Shown here one piece after another: positions 1 through 10,094 of a stretch of DNA of 64,000 bases. Position 1 is the first letter of the stretch, and each line of letters starts with the position of its first letter. A program made the translations under genes and the position numbers. The stretch is from contig JAFKEE010000018.1 of the NCBI GenBank assembly GCA_017307505.1, positions 26,737 through 90,736 on the forward strand. Direction: 5' to 3'. The notes beneath the pieces are model-generated. The model saw nothing but the letters and a program-made list of their open reading frames with translations. It made no database searches and was not told the origin of the DNA. Origin of the DNA: Acidobacteriota bacterium. Its GTDB lineage: Bacteria; Acidobacteriota; Terriglobia; Bryobacterales; Bryobacteraceae.

Positions 1-123
1 GGAGGACTTCCTGCCAGCCTGCGAGAACCATTGCTGAACCTCCACGCGCGCATTGTCCGAGCCATACAGACGATTGCCGAACGGGAAGGCGCCCATCTGG
101 TCGCCGCCCGTGATTTGACCTGA
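1..123 (+). CDS. C-terminal end of an unidentified protein (partial)
   Basis: Reading frame 1 is open from the first base and ends in TGA at 121-123, giving the last 40 residues of a protein that starts outside the window. The fragment is helical and charged, with an IVRAIQTIAEREGAHLVAARD-type end. Codon use and strand agree with the next genes, and only 26 bases separate it from the following start, so it is probably the preceding gene of the same transcript. The family is not recognisable from this piece. Confidence 0.5.
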   Translation, partial: GGLPASLREPLLNLHARIVRAIQTIAEREGAHLVAARDLT

Positions 124-149
124 CAGCGACTTGAGAAAGGAAAGAACCG

Positions 150-389
150 ATGACACAGCATACTGAGCAACGTCTTGAGGAGATGGGCTTGCGAGAGATC
201 CTCGCAAAACCGCCGCCACCTGTGGCGGAACGGCGACAAACACCGTTGTTCCAGACCATGGATGAACTTCGCGTCCGGCACGGGAATTCTCCCGCCGCCA
301 AAGACCGTCTCTATCTCTGGGGTGGAGGACTCGTAATTGGGTCAATCGTGTTCGCCATCCTCTACCTGATGATTCTCTTCCTGGAGTAG
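150..389 (+). CDS. Small single-pass membrane protein, unknown function
   Basis: A 79-residue protein has a hydrophilic N-terminal half (about 1-52, proline and charge rich) and one hydrophobic segment near 55-77 (GGGLVIGSIVFAILYLMILF) ending in LE. The start is supported by an AAGGAAAG ribosome site 7 bases upstream. This tail-anchored layout puts the N-terminus in the cytoplasm. It lies 5 bases before a universal stress protein gene and is probably cotranscribed with it. No family is recognised. A similarly built small membrane protein is encoded at 9623-9826 on the other strand. Confidence 0.65.
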   Translation: MTQHTEQRLEEMGLREILAKPPPPVAERRQTPLFQTMDELRVRHGNSPAAKDRLYLWGGGLVIGSIVFAILYLMILFLE

Positions 390-394
390 CGGAC

Positions 395-1204
395 ATGACG
401 CACGTCGGGAAGATACTCGTGCCCGTTGATCTGTCGCCGCGGTCGGTCGGGGCTGCCCGGTACGCCGCCTCGCTGGGTAGTGCATTCAATTCAGAAATTG
501 TATTTGTTCACGCCATTCAGAAAGGCTGGCCGCTCGGCGACGCCGAGAGCAATGCGCGAGACGCGATCATGGCTGTCCAGGGAAGTACTCCAAGCCGGTT
601 CGTCGTCCGCGAAGGAGCGCCAGTCCCAGTCATTCTCGAAGGGGCAGAAACAGAAAGCGTGGATCTGATTCTCATGCCGACTCGAGGTGTGCCAATGCTC
701 TCCAGGTTTTTCGATCGCTCCATTACCGCCCAGGTATTGCGCGCGGCCAGTTGTCCAGTCTGGGCGGGGGTTGATGATCTTTCTTCCCTTTCCTCGAGGC
801 CGATACGGACCGTTCTCTGTGGCCTGTCATTGGGGCCGCGAGCAGGTTCCGTGCTGCGGTGCGCCGCCGACCTTGCCCGGCAACTGCGGGCAACCTTGAC
901 GGTGATTCACGCCAGCAAGAGCCTGGAGTCAATGCCAGCCTATCCCTGCAACGGCGAGTGGAGACTCTGGGTCAAGGCAATGGCCAGGAATGACATCAGC
1001 GCGCTTCAAAAGGAAGCTGGCACTCACGCGGATATCTGGCTTGAGCCCGGACCCCCTCTGGCGGCGATCCCCACCGTCGCCGAGACGCTGCGCGCCGACT
1101 TGCTGGTCATTGGGAAGAGCCCGCAGCGGCGAATTCTGGGTGACCTGCGCACCATGTCATATGACATGGTTTGCAGAGCGCCGTGCCCGGTCGCCAGCGT
1201 ATAG
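395..1204 (+). CDS. Tandem universal stress protein (two UspA domains)
   Basis: The 269-residue protein contains two UspA folds. The first covers about residues 4-127 (start KILVPVDLSPRS, end SCPVWAG) and the second about 137-269 (IRTVLCGLSLG to APCPVASV). Usp proteins are cytoplasmic stress or energy-state factors, and some bind ATP. The usual G-2x-G-9x-G(S/T) nucleotide loop is degenerate in both halves here, so ATP binding is doubtful. It sits directly ahead of a histidine kinase and NtrC-type regulator, and near Hsp20, DksA-like and transhydrogenase genes. That fits a role in an oxygen or energy stress response. Confidence 0.9.
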   Translation: MTHVGKILVPVDLSPRSVGAARYAASLGSAFNSEIVFVHAIQKGWPLGDAESNARDAIMAVQGSTPSRFVVREGAPVPVILEGAETESVDLILMPTRGVPMLSRFFDRSITAQVLRAASCPVWAGVDDLSSLSSRPIRTVLCGLSLGPRAGSVLRCAADLARQLRATLTVIHASKSLESMPAYPCNGEWRLWVKAMARNDISALQKEAGTHADIWLEPGPPLAAIPTVAETLRADLLVIGKSPQRRILGDLRTMSYDMVCRAPCPVASV

Positions 1205-1256
1205 CGGTACGCTGAGAAAGAAGCGGCGTGAGATTGCGAAGTCTAATAGGTTGTTC

Positions 1257-2305
1257 GTGATACGAGTACCGGTGGAACCGTGGCGCGGGCGCATAGTCTG
1301 CGGGCTGGGTGCCTTGGGGATTGGTGTACTCGATCGCATAAGCCACGGGAATCTCGCCCCCTTCTATAGTGTGCCTGTCGCGATTGCCGCGCTCCGTGAG
1401 GGGTGGCTGGGCGGTCTCGCGACCGCGATACTCTCTGCAATACTTCTGTTCACCATCTCGCCGGCTGCCACTTGGCCCGGCGGCGCGTTGGAGACGCTCT
1501 CCCTGTTGTGCCTGGGCCTGGCGGCAGGTTGGATGGGAGAGCGAGACCGCCAGCAGAAGCGCCACTACCAGAACCTTGCGGAGCAGCTCAGTGGCGTATA
1601 CGAGAAGGTTCAAGCCAATTTCGAGGGGATGAAACGCGCCGAAAGGCTGTCGGCTCTCGGTCAGTTGTCGGCGGGGCTCGCGCACGAGATCCGCAATCCA
1701 TTGGCGAGCATCTCGGGCGCGGCCGACATTCTGAAGCGCAATCAAGACTTGGGTGGGAGGCAGGCGAAATGCGTTGAGATCATCACCAACGAGTGCCAGC
1801 GGCTGAACGGCCTGCTCACGAATTTTCTGAACTTCGCCCGCCCTCGGCCGCCGCGGTTTCAGATGATCGAACTGGAGTCGGTCCTCGACAATGTCCTGAC
1901 TCTTGCCGGCCACGGTGTCCGCGGCAAGACGGTTCACTTTCACAAGCACCTTGAGCCGGGACTCCCCCGTGTCGAGTGCGATCCAGAGCAGTTGGAGCAG
2001 GTACTGCTGAACCTGATGATCAACGCAATCGAGGCCAGCCCAGACGGCGATACGGTTGAACTGACCGCGGCCAGCGACGATCAGCGGATCGCCGTGCGCG
2101 TGGTCGACCACGGCCACGGAGTCGCTCCTGCTCATGTCGATCGATTGTTCGATCCGTTTTTCACGACGAAGGAGCACGGGACGGGTCTCGGGCTCCCGGT
2201 GGCCCATCAGATTATGAGGCAAATGGGCGGCTCGCTGTTGGCTCAGAGGAACAACAGCGAGGGAATGACGTTCTCCGTGATCCTCCCGGTGAAACATTTG
2301 GACAA

Positions 2306-2309
<4 letters not shown>
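1257..2309 (+). CDS. Membrane sensor histidine kinase (NtrB/AtoS-like)
   Basis: From the GTG at 1257 the protein has 350 residues. Residues about 12-95 form hydrophobic segments (a DUF4118-like membrane sensor), followed by a linker helix. The H box HEIRNPL has the phospho-accepting His near 143, the N box is NLMINAIEAS (252-261), G1 is DHGHGV, the F box is FDPFFTTK and G2 is GTGLGLPV (308-315). The open frame runs further upstream inside the usp gene, but homology starts only after 1250. AGG lies 6 bases before this GTG, and the TTG at 1251 is an alternative start. The stop overlaps the next gene by ATGA, so kinase and sigma-54 regulator form a translationally coupled pair. No separate periplasmic domain is seen, so the signal is probably sensed in the membrane. 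Confidence 0.88.
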
Positions 2310-3717
<1,408 letters not shown>

Positions 3718-3730
<13 letters not shown>

Positions 3731-4296
3731 AGCGTTCGCTCGAGATCCACTGATTGCGCGTCGGTGTCGAGTTGTCGCTGGATCTCGCGCAGATTCTTCG
3801 ATACCAGTTCGAGACTCTGGAATGCAGCCCGTGGAATCGGCTGCTGGTGCGTCTGGCTGACCTCGAGTACTACCCTGATGCTCTCCACGTGATCTGCCGC
3901 GAGTCTCAGATTCCCGCACAGCTGTTGGCAGGTTGAGGTTACCGCGATCCTTCGGCCCGAATCGCGCCCGGCCTCCCGGCTCAGACTGAGTTCCGAGCAA
4001 ACGCGGTGGACAAGGTCTGCCAGCTTCGAAATTTCATCACTTTCAGCCACCGGCGTTTCGCCGGAGACTCTGCCTGTTTCGAACGCAGACAGGATTTGCG
4101 ACAGTGGTTCCACGCGCGCGCCAACCGTTTTATTCCACCAATGGCGCATGATCAGCAGCAGGCACCCGAAAGTCGATAGTACGAGAGTCAATCGGCCGAA
4201 GGCCATCGGAAAGCCCGTGCCAGCCAATCGCTCGGAGAGTAACATCAGTGATCCGAGGAGGACGGTCGTGTTCAACCAGAGTCTTGTGATCGGCGG
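3718..4296 (-). CDS. Membrane protein with HAMP-like region, unknown function
   Basis: Starting at ATG 4296 (ribosome site GAGAGGGTG just upstream), the product has 192 residues. Two hydrophobic segments (about 5-25 and 32-52) are followed by a HAMP-like stretch (RVEPLSQILSAFETG...SDEISKLADLV, about 60-105) and a long helical C-terminal region. It lacks the H box and the ATPase or methyl-accepting motifs, so it is not a complete kinase or chemoreceptor. The layout suggests a membrane accessory or truncated sensor for the neighbouring two-component genes. It is transcribed against the NtrC-type gene and away from the pseudo-receiver gene at 4381. Confidence 0.7.
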
Positions 4297-4380
4297 CATC
4301 TCACCCTCTCCACAAGCACATGTCTTGCCAAGTGCTTGCTGAAACGGCATGGCGCCTGCTGGCTGAAGTGGGAGCCTGAA

Positions 4381-4848
4381 ATGAGCAAACATGCAAGCCC
4401 TCCCTCAGGGGCGCATCCATGCGTTCTGCTGATAGGGCCAGACGATCACCAACGGGCCGCGCTCCGGTCGATCCTGCTCGATGCAGGATGTCGAACGTTC
4501 ATTTGCGCCAGATCCTGCGACGCAAACGATCTGATTAAGTTCGCGTCGGTCGTGATCTGTGAGCATTCCTTGCCCGATGGCTCGTGGCGGGATGTCCTCC
4601 GGGCTGCCCAGGCGCTCGAAAAGACGCCTGCTGTGATCGTCACATCGCGGCTGGCCGGCGGCGAGCTCTGGGCGGAGGTGATCAATCTCGGCGGGTATGA
4701 TGTGCTGGCCCAGCCTTTCCGGGCCGAAGAGATCATGTGGACTGTAAGGAGCGCGCATAGCCGATGGCCCACTCTCGGGGCAACTGACGCCGCTCGACCC
4801 TCGACCGCCCGGGCGCGGAGGGCACTTGAGACACAAGACTCCCGCTGA
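4381..4848 (+). CDS. Degenerate receiver-domain protein (pseudo-receiver)
   Basis: A 155-residue protein starts at ATG 4381 with GGGAG upstream. Residues about 13-130 have the order of a response-regulator receiver: VLLIGPDDHQ (acidic pocket strand), VVICEHSLPDG (phospho-acceptor loop), AVIVTSR (Thr/Ser switch) and YDVLAQPFRAEEI (where active receivers have a K-P). The phospho-acceptor Asp is replaced by Glu and the conserved Lys by Gln, so normal phosphorylation is unlikely. The Glu may imitate the phosphorylated state. No output domain follows, only a basic tail of about 25 residues. It is divergent from the HAMP-like gene, with 84 bases between starts. Confidence 0.75.
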   Translation: MSKHASPPSGAHPCVLLIGPDDHQRAALRSILLDAGCRTFICARSCDANDLIKFASVVICEHSLPDGSWRDVLRAAQALEKTPAVIVTSRLAGGELWAEVINLGGYDVLAQPFRAEEIMWTVRSAHSRWPTLGATDAARPSTARARRALETQDSR

Positions 4849-5032
4849 GCCAAAACGGCCAGCGGTGTGCCTTTTCAGGCAGTCGCCCGGCAACCCCGAC
4901 TGACTGCTACGGCCCACTCCGTCTCACAGGCGGCCCCGTGCTCCTGTAGGCAGCCAGAAACCAGTGTGGTCCCCGGCGTGCACCTCATCAGGTGACCGAC
5001 CACAGCTCTCGTACGAAGGAGGTTTCAAATCG

Positions 5033-5482
5033 ATGCCGGACATCTTCGGCGATCTCAGAGAATGGGGGCAGGTACTCAGACAGATCGAACAGTTGAGAGT
5101 GACCGGACACCTGGATGAGCACCAGGAGGGCCTGACCCGAGTCCTGCGGTACCGCTACAACTGGCAATTGAGGGAGGCTGCGCTTCGGGCCGTGCCGAAC
5201 CTCAGAAAGCCATCCAAAGACCTTGTCCAGGTTCTGTTGGGGATCGTGACAGACGAGTGCTGCGACCTGGAGACGCGGCTTCTCGCCTGCGACGCGGTCC
5301 GGAAATCCCTTCGAAAGCATTGTGACCAGGAAGTGGCTGGCGGCTTCGAATCCTTGGTCTTCCAGCGCGCCGACGAGATTCTCCGTGTTCCACAACAACC
5401 GGTGCTTCGCGAAGCGATCGAGCAATGGCACTTCCTGCAGCGCGAGCCGGTGGAGCAGACCTCGGGAGCCAGATCCTTCTGA
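5033..5482 (+). CDS. Helical HEAT-like small protein, unknown function
   Basis: The start at 5033 is fixed by a strong AAGGAGG ribosome site 8 bases upstream and gives 149 residues. The sequence is all-helical with pairs of amphipathic helices (LREAALRAVPNLRKPSKDLV, LETRLLACDAVRKSL) that resemble HEAT or Armadillo-type repeats. No catalytic motif or membrane segment is seen. It ends 24 bases before the transhydrogenase operon on the same strand and may be its first gene. The family is not recognised. Confidence 0.7.
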   Translation: MPDIFGDLREWGQVLRQIEQLRVTGHLDEHQEGLTRVLRYRYNWQLREAALRAVPNLRKPSKDLVQVLLGIVTDECCDLETRLLACDAVRKSLRKHCDQEVAGGFESLVFQRADEILRVPQQPVLREAIEQWHFLQREPVEQTSGARSF

Positions 5483-5506
5483 TTCGCGATTGGAGAGGAG
5501 ATCGAA

Positions 5507-6697
5507 ATGATCATTGGAGTTCCTCGGGAAATCCTTGAAAACGAACACAGAGTGGCGGCGCTCCCGGAAGCTGTCACCGAGTACTCGCGAATGGGCTATC
5601 GCGTCCTGGTCGAATCCTCGGCCGGAGAGGGAGCCTATCGCTCGGACCAGGAATATGCCAGCGCGGGCGCGGGAATCGTCTCGTCTCCGGAGGAACTCTA
5701 CTCCAGGTCGGATCTCATCCTAAAGGTAAAGCAGCCATGTTTCAACCGGACGAGCGGCAAGCATGAGGTTGAGATGATGCGTCCTGGCGTGATGCTGGTT
5801 GGGTTCCTCCATCCCGCAGCACCGGCCAATCACCAGATCGTAGAGATGCTGCGCGACCGCAACATCACCTCGCTGACGATGGACAGCATCCCGCGAAGTT
5901 CCCGGGCGCAACCGATGGACGCGCTCACTTCAATGAGCACGATCAGCGGATACCGATCCGCACTGATCGCTGCCATGCACCTGCCCAAGTTCGTGCCGAT
6001 GATCGGGACGGCCACAGGCACAACGAAGCCGGCCCGGTTCCTGATCATTGGAGCCGGCGTTGTTGGACTTCAGGCGATCGCGACTGCCAAGCGGCTCGGT
6101 GGCGCCGTCGCGGTTCTGGACATCCGCATCAGTGCCCGCCAGGCTGCACTGAGTCTTGGAGTCAAAGTGGTGGGCTTCGACATGCCGCCGGAGTTGGCCG
6201 TTGACGAGGCCGACCACGCCATGCCGCTCTCACCCGAGTGGTTGGAGCAGGAGCGGGCGGCCATCGCCCCTCTTCTTGAGCAAACGGATGTCGTGATATC
6301 GAGCGCCCTCGTGCCCGGAGAGATGGCTCCGGTGCTGATTACCGAATCGATGATGGCGGCAATGAAGCCGGGATCGGTGATCGTGGATGTTGCGATCGAC
6401 CAAGGAGGCAATTGTGCCGCCACCCGGCCGGGCTGTGAGTACAGCACACGCGGAGTGTTCGTCTGTGGACTCCTGAACATTCCCGGAGCGATGCCCGTCC
6501 ATGCCAGTTGGCTTTACAGCAACAACGTCCTGGAGTTTGTGAAGAACCTGTTCAAAAGGCCAGACGGATCGCCGGACCTGGATGGCGAGTTGGTGCGGCC
6601 CACGGTCGTAACGCACGCCGGGCAACTTCTCCACCAGGGTGCTGCGCGGGCAACATCCTCGGCGCACACCCTGGTCGAAGCAGGCGGGAGGAAGTAA
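5507..6697 (+). CDS. pntAA: Proton-translocating NAD(P) transhydrogenase, alpha-1 subunit
   Basis: The 396-residue protein is the soluble NAD(H)-binding dI component, related to alanine dehydrogenase. It begins with MIIGVPRE, carries the Rossmann motif FLIIGAGVVGLQAIATAKRLG (about 171-191) and ends shortly after the NAD domain without membrane helices. The membrane part is split off into the next gene, as in Rhodospirillum-type three-subunit enzymes. It transfers hydride from NADH to NADP+, driven by the proton motive force. The ribosome site GGAGAGG lies 8 bases upstream. The next gene follows after 5 bases. Confidence 0.95.
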   Translation: MIIGVPREILENEHRVAALPEAVTEYSRMGYRVLVESSAGEGAYRSDQEYASAGAGIVSSPEELYSRSDLILKVKQPCFNRTSGKHEVEMMRPGVMLVGFLHPAAPANHQIVEMLRDRNITSLTMDSIPRSSRAQPMDALTSMSTISGYRSALIAAMHLPKFVPMIGTATGTTKPARFLIIGAGVVGLQAIATAKRLGGAVAVLDIRISARQAALSLGVKVVGFDMPPELAVDEADHAMPLSPEWLEQERAAIAPLLEQTDVVISSALVPGEMAPVLITESMMAAMKPGSVIVDVAIDQGGNCAATRPGCEYSTRGVFVCGLLNIPGAMPVHASWLYSNNVLEFVKNLFKRPDGSPDLDGELVRPTVVTHAGQLLHQGAARATSSAHTLVEAGGRK

Positions 6698-6702
6698 CGC
6701 GA

Positions 6703-7002
6703 ATGTCTGATCTCTTGATCATGCTGGCCGTCCTGATTGGCTCCTTCGGCGCCGGGTATGCGTTGATCAGCAAGGTGCCAACGATGCTCCACACTCCGCT
6801 GATGTCTATGACGAATGCCATCTCTGCCGTGACGATTCTGGGAGCGTTGCTCCTTTTCGCGTCCGAGACAAGCCCCACCGGGAAGTTGATCGGCATGGTT
6901 GCGCTGCTAGCAGCTGCCTTCAACGTCGTGGGCGGATTCGTGATGACGGATCGAATGTTGAAACTGTTCAAGCACCCGCCGCGGCGAGGAACCGGCGAAT
7001 GA
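6703..7002 (+). CDS. pntAB: NAD(P) transhydrogenase, alpha-2 (membrane) subunit
   Basis: A 99-residue protein with three hydrophobic helices (about 2-18, 37-57 and 63-84) and the conserved segment TPLMSMTNAISA, which is diagnostic of the dII region of transhydrogenase. It starts at ATG 6703 after GGGAGGAAG. It forms the proton channel together with the PntB membrane part. Spacing to pntAA is 5 bases and to pntB 42 bases, so these are one operon. Confidence 0.95.
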   Translation: MSDLLIMLAVLIGSFGAGYALISKVPTMLHTPLMSMTNAISAVTILGALLLFASETSPTGKLIGMVALLAAAFNVVGGFVMTDRMLKLFKHPPRRGTGE

Positions 7003-7044
7003 CGGCTTGCAGCTTCTTGAGACCGTACCAGCGCGGTAGATAGC

Positions 7045-8484
7045 ATGACGAACTTCTTAAACGTGCTGCTAGACCTGAGCGTCGTGGCGTTATTTCTCGG
7101 CGGCGTCGCGCAGTTCCGGAACTTGCGCCGCGCACGTTTTGGCAACCTGACGGCGGCCTTCGCACTGATCTGCTCCGTCCTCCTGGTGCTGTATCGTCAT
7201 GGGGTCCTCGACCCCGCATATGTCGCGATCGCATTGCTTGCCGGATGCTCGCTGGGCTGGTGGATCGCCGCCCGGGTAAACATGGTCCAGATTCCCGCGA
7301 TGGTTGCTTTTCAGCACGGCGCCGGCGGTATTGCCGCCTTTTTAGTCGCTTACCGCGAACTGACGCGCACGGACGGCTCCTTGACGGCATTGGGCGCCTG
7401 GTCGGGCCATCTCGGCCTGATTATCGGAGCGGCCACGTTCAGCGGAAGCATGATCGCGAGCGGAAAGCTCGCCAATCGCATCAGGCAAACGCCTGTAGTG
7501 CTGACGGCGCATAACGTGATTCTGGTGGCCCTCCTCGGCTTGATTGGAGTCCTGTGTTTGCTGGCCGCCTTCGCCCCGGGTAGTGCGCCCGAAACGATAT
7601 TGGTATTTCTGATGCTTGTCTCGATCTTGTTGGGCGGCATCTTTGCCGTTCGCATCGGAGGAGCCGACATGCCGGTGCTCATCTCTTTCCTCAACGCGAC
7701 AGCTGGTCTGGCCGCCGCGTTCTGTGGGGTGAGCATCGGCAACCGGCTTCTCGCCGCATGCGGAGCGACCGTGGCGGCGTCCGGCTCGATCCTGACCCAC
7801 CAGATGTGCTTGGCGATGAACCGGCCCCTGGCGCGGGTCTTTTTTCCGCGCTCCACGAAGCATCCGGAGCGGAACGCGACGGAAGACACGCCGTCCCTGC
7901 CGGCTGCGGCGCACGACAGTCAACTCTCGGCGGCTGTGCGTGCAGCCAAGCAAGCCGCGACGATCATGATCATTCCTGGGTACGGAATGGCTCAGGCACA
8001 AGCGCAGTTTGAGACCGTGTGGTTGGCGAACCGGTTGCGCGAAGTGGGCAAGCAGGTGAGGTTTGCGATTCATCCAATCGCCGGCAGGATGCCGGGTCAC
8101 ATGCATGTATTACTGGCCGAAGCCGAGGCCGATCCGGACATGCTCGTCGATATCCGCGATGCAAATCCCGAATTTCAGAGGACGGACGTGGCAGTAATTG
8201 TTGGGGCCTGCGACGTTGTGAATCCGGCCGCCATTGGAGCGCCAGGGACGCCGATTTCTGGAATGCCCATCCTTAAGGCCCATGAGGCCCACCATATTAT
8301 CGTCTGCAACCTGGATGGGCGGCCTGGGTATTCGGGCGTAGAGAACTCGTTGTATGCGGCTCCGAACGCCATATTGCTGTTCGGCGACGCGCGAGCCACC
8401 CTACAACGGCTGATAGGACGCCTGGCCGCCGAGAATGCGGCCCCTATCATGCAGCCGGAATCAATGACAATCCATAGGAGGTAA
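7045..8484 (+). CDS. pntB: NAD(P) transhydrogenase, beta subunit
   Basis: The 479-residue protein has about nine membrane helices (residues 1-265), a linker, and a C-terminal NADP(H)-binding dIII domain. That domain shows the family motifs IIPGYGMAQAQAQ (about 310-322) and GRMPGHMHVLLAEA (about 346-359). It completes the transhydrogenase that makes NADPH at the expense of the proton gradient, or the reverse. Full-length for the family (usually 460-485). The start has no strong ribosome site. A zinc-ribbon gene begins 3 bases after its stop. Confidence 0.96.
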   Translation: MTNFLNVLLDLSVVALFLGGVAQFRNLRRARFGNLTAAFALICSVLLVLYRHGVLDPAYVAIALLAGCSLGWWIAARVNMVQIPAMVAFQHGAGGIAAFLVAYRELTRTDGSLTALGAWSGHLGLIIGAATFSGSMIASGKLANRIRQTPVVLTAHNVILVALLGLIGVLCLLAAFAPGSAPETILVFLMLVSILLGGIFAVRIGGADMPVLISFLNATAGLAAAFCGVSIGNRLLAACGATVAASGSILTHQMCLAMNRPLARVFFPRSTKHPERNATEDTPSLPAAAHDSQLSAAVRAAKQAATIMIIPGYGMAQAQAQFETVWLANRLREVGKQVRFAIHPIAGRMPGHMHVLLAEAEADPDMLVDIRDANPEFQRTDVAVIVGACDVVNPAAIGAPGTPISGMPILKAHEAHHIIVCNLDGRPGYSGVENSLYAAPNAILLFGDARATLQRLIGRLAAENAAPIMQPESMTIHRR

Positions 8485-8487
8485 GAC

Positions 8488-8700
8488 GTGAAACAAGCCG
8501 TTTGTACCGAACCCCTCGAGCGCGAAGATCCTCGCTACATGTCGCCCGCGCAACTCGCCTGGCTCGGCGTGTCGAGGTTGAACAGGTACGATGCCGTCCT
8601 TCAGTGCGCGATGTGCGGCACGAGTTGGTCGCCGAAGCTCAGAGCGGACGGGACGCTCCCGCAGGGTTATTGGCAATGCCCGAACAAGTGCAACTGGTAG
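8488..8700 (+). CDS. Small zinc-ribbon protein
   Basis: A 70-residue protein starts at GTG 8488 behind a perfect AGGAGG. It carries CAMCGTSW and later CPNKC, a CxxC...CxxxC arrangement that should bind one zinc. It is attached to the end of the pnt operon with a 3-base gap, which supports it as a real gene. No catalytic motif is seen; it may bind nucleic acid or protein. Confidence 0.7.
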   Translation: MKQAVCTEPLEREDPRYMSPAQLAWLGVSRLNRYDAVLQCAMCGTSWSPKLRADGTLPQGYWQCPNKCNW

Positions 8701-8763
8701 TGGGCCCGCACGGCTTTGCAATGCCTGCCTTGCCTCGGCAGGCGCGTAAGGAGGCATTCATTG

Positions 8764-9057
8764 ATGAACATCGAGAAACATGTCAAGACCCCCGCCGAAC
8801 AACTCGCGGAGGCTGAAAGCAGTTTGGTGCCAACGAGCGCCCGTGGCACGCATCTCGTTGATCGTTACATCAAGGGTCGGAGGGTGGACCAGCACAATGG
8901 CCGGAGCGGCGCCGGACCGGAAGTTCCGCCATTTGTCCTTCGGCTTGATCAACTCCCGGCGACGCCTGGTTCGCTGGAGCGGATCCGCAGCCGGGTGGAG
9001 GACATTAATCGGCAACTTCGGCGGTCGAAGGTGCCGTTTCGGTTGCGAATGGTGTGA
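8764..9057 (+). CDS. Hypothetical protein
   Basis: The 97-residue protein starts at ATG 8764 with AAGGAGG 9 bases before it. It is hydrophilic and basic at the end (RQLRRSKVPFRLRMV), with a short proline-rich centre. There is no membrane segment, cysteine or known motif. Its support is the strong ribosome site, strand agreement and tight spacing in the stress-gene run. Function not recognised. Confidence 0.55.
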   Translation: MNIEKHVKTPAEQLAEAESSLVPTSARGTHLVDRYIKGRRVDQHNGRSGAGPEVPPFVLRLDQLPATPGSLERIRSRVEDINRQLRRSKVPFRLRMV

Positions 9058-9131
9058 GAACTGTACCTCCAGCGTCAGGTTTGGCCCGGCCCCTGGCATC
9101 ATCCGAGTTGCGACGACGGAAGGGATCTCCT

Positions 9132-9575
9132 ATGAAGAAGAGGCGCGGCAAACTACCAGTCCGTCAAGTGAGCGAGATTGCCGTGACGGAGGCCGATGCA
9201 GAGCGCTTGACGCGCCTGCTACAAGCTCAATGCGCGTGTTCCTTCATGCCCAGAAGTTTCCCCGCGCTCCAGAAGAAACTCGACGACGCGGAGTGGCTCG
9301 ACTCGCGGTTGATTCCGCCGGATGTAGTGACGATGAATTCCAGGGTTCGCCTAAAGAACCTGGAGTCCGGAGAAGAGATGATCCAGACGCTGGTGTTCCC
9401 ACACGGGGCGAATCCGGCTCAAGGGCGTGTCTCGATCTTGACTTCCCTCGAGACCGCGATGCTAGGCCGGCGAGTTGGGGATTTCATGGAATTCGGGGTG
9501 TCAGACGGAGCGAAGCGGTTCCACGTTGAAAGTGTGCTCTTTCAGCCGGAAGCGGCGAACGAAGATGATTGGTGA
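9132..9575 (+). CDS. rnk: Rnk/GreA C-terminal-domain protein
   Basis: The 147-residue protein has a short helical N-terminal half and a GreA/GreB C-terminal-type domain from about residue 65 (SRVRLKNLESGEE, TLVFPHGANPAQGRVSILT, AMLGRRVGDFMEF). This is the arrangement of Rnk, a protein that binds RNA polymerase and was named as a regulator of nucleoside diphosphate kinase. The start at 9132 follows AAGGGATC. It sits among other RNA-polymerase-linked and stress proteins (DksA-like at 10095, Hsp20 at 10502). Confidence 0.8.
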   Translation: MKKRRGKLPVRQVSEIAVTEADAERLTRLLQAQCACSFMPRSFPALQKKLDDAEWLDSRLIPPDVVTMNSRVRLKNLESGEEMIQTLVFPHGANPAQGRVSILTSLETAMLGRRVGDFMEFGVSDGAKRFHVESVLFQPEAANEDDW

Positions 9576-9622
9576 ACGCCGTACGAAACCGGCAGCCGTG
9601 GCCCGTCGCTGTGACCGATGAA

Positions 9623-9826
9623 TCAAGGCGTCACTAATCGATCCAGTAGCCACAGTAGCCCGAGAACCGCGGTCGCGATCAGAAAGAGCTTAAGCCCGAA
9701 AATCACGTTCTCGCGAAGAGACAGCTGCCGCGGTGCGAAGTCGGAAGCCGGGTTTTCGCGAGGGGCGTCCTGTTGCTGGCTCTTTGCGTTTTGGCCCGTG
9801 GGAACTTCGATCCTGTTGAGTGGCAT
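9623..9826 (-). CDS. Small tail-anchored membrane protein
   Basis: The 67-residue product is hydrophilic up to about residue 38 and then has one clean hydrophobic helix (NVIFGLKLFLIATAVLGLLWLL), ending DRLVTP. No Shine-Dalgarno sequence is obvious. A -24/-12-type promoter match lies just upstream (9844-9859). It is the only - strand gene in this part, and its layout resembles the protein at 150-389. Real-gene status is likely but not certain. Confidence 0.5.
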   Translation of the reverse strand: MPLNRIEVPTGQNAKSQQQDAPRENPASDFAPRQLSLRENVIFGLKLFLIATAVLGLLWLLDRLVTP

Positions 9827-9843
9827 GGTGCTACCGAGCAGAT

Positions 9844-9859
9844 AGCAATCGCCAGTCCA
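9844..9859 (-). promoter_or_regulatory. Possible sigma-54 promoter
   Basis: On the - strand the sequence TGGACTGGCGATTGCT keeps TGG and TTGCT with ten bases between GG and GC, as in the -24/-12 consensus TGGCACG-N4-TTGCW. The central CAC is not conserved. The expected transcript start (about 9833) is only about 7 bases before the ATG at 9826, which is unusually close. Confidence 0.3.
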
Positions 9860-10094
9860 AACTACCGGTACGCGACATCCATCATTCGGACTGGCATCGG
9901 TGGTCGTCGCCCTTTCAAGCTGCTGTGCGAAAACAGGCAGCGCTGATCCTTTTGGGCCGTTCCGAGCCCTCTGTCAGGATTGACGACCGCAGTTCCCGGT
10001 GGCCAACCCCTTGCCTGTCCGCGACTTCCTGTGCCACGACATGGCAGCCTGCCCGGCCCGGTTTGGCGATCACCGTGCACTCTCCTGCAGTGTC

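Noticed and set aside
1107..2297. Long - strand ORF of 396 codons opposite the histidine kinase
   Set aside because: It is a shadow of the kinase reading frame in GC-rich DNA; no domain or ribosome site supports it.
4967..4982. GG-N10-GC pair resembling a sigma-54 promoter before the gene at 5033
   Set aside because: Only the GG and GC spacing fits; the CAC core and the TT before GC are mostly absent, and such pairs are frequent in GC-rich DNA.
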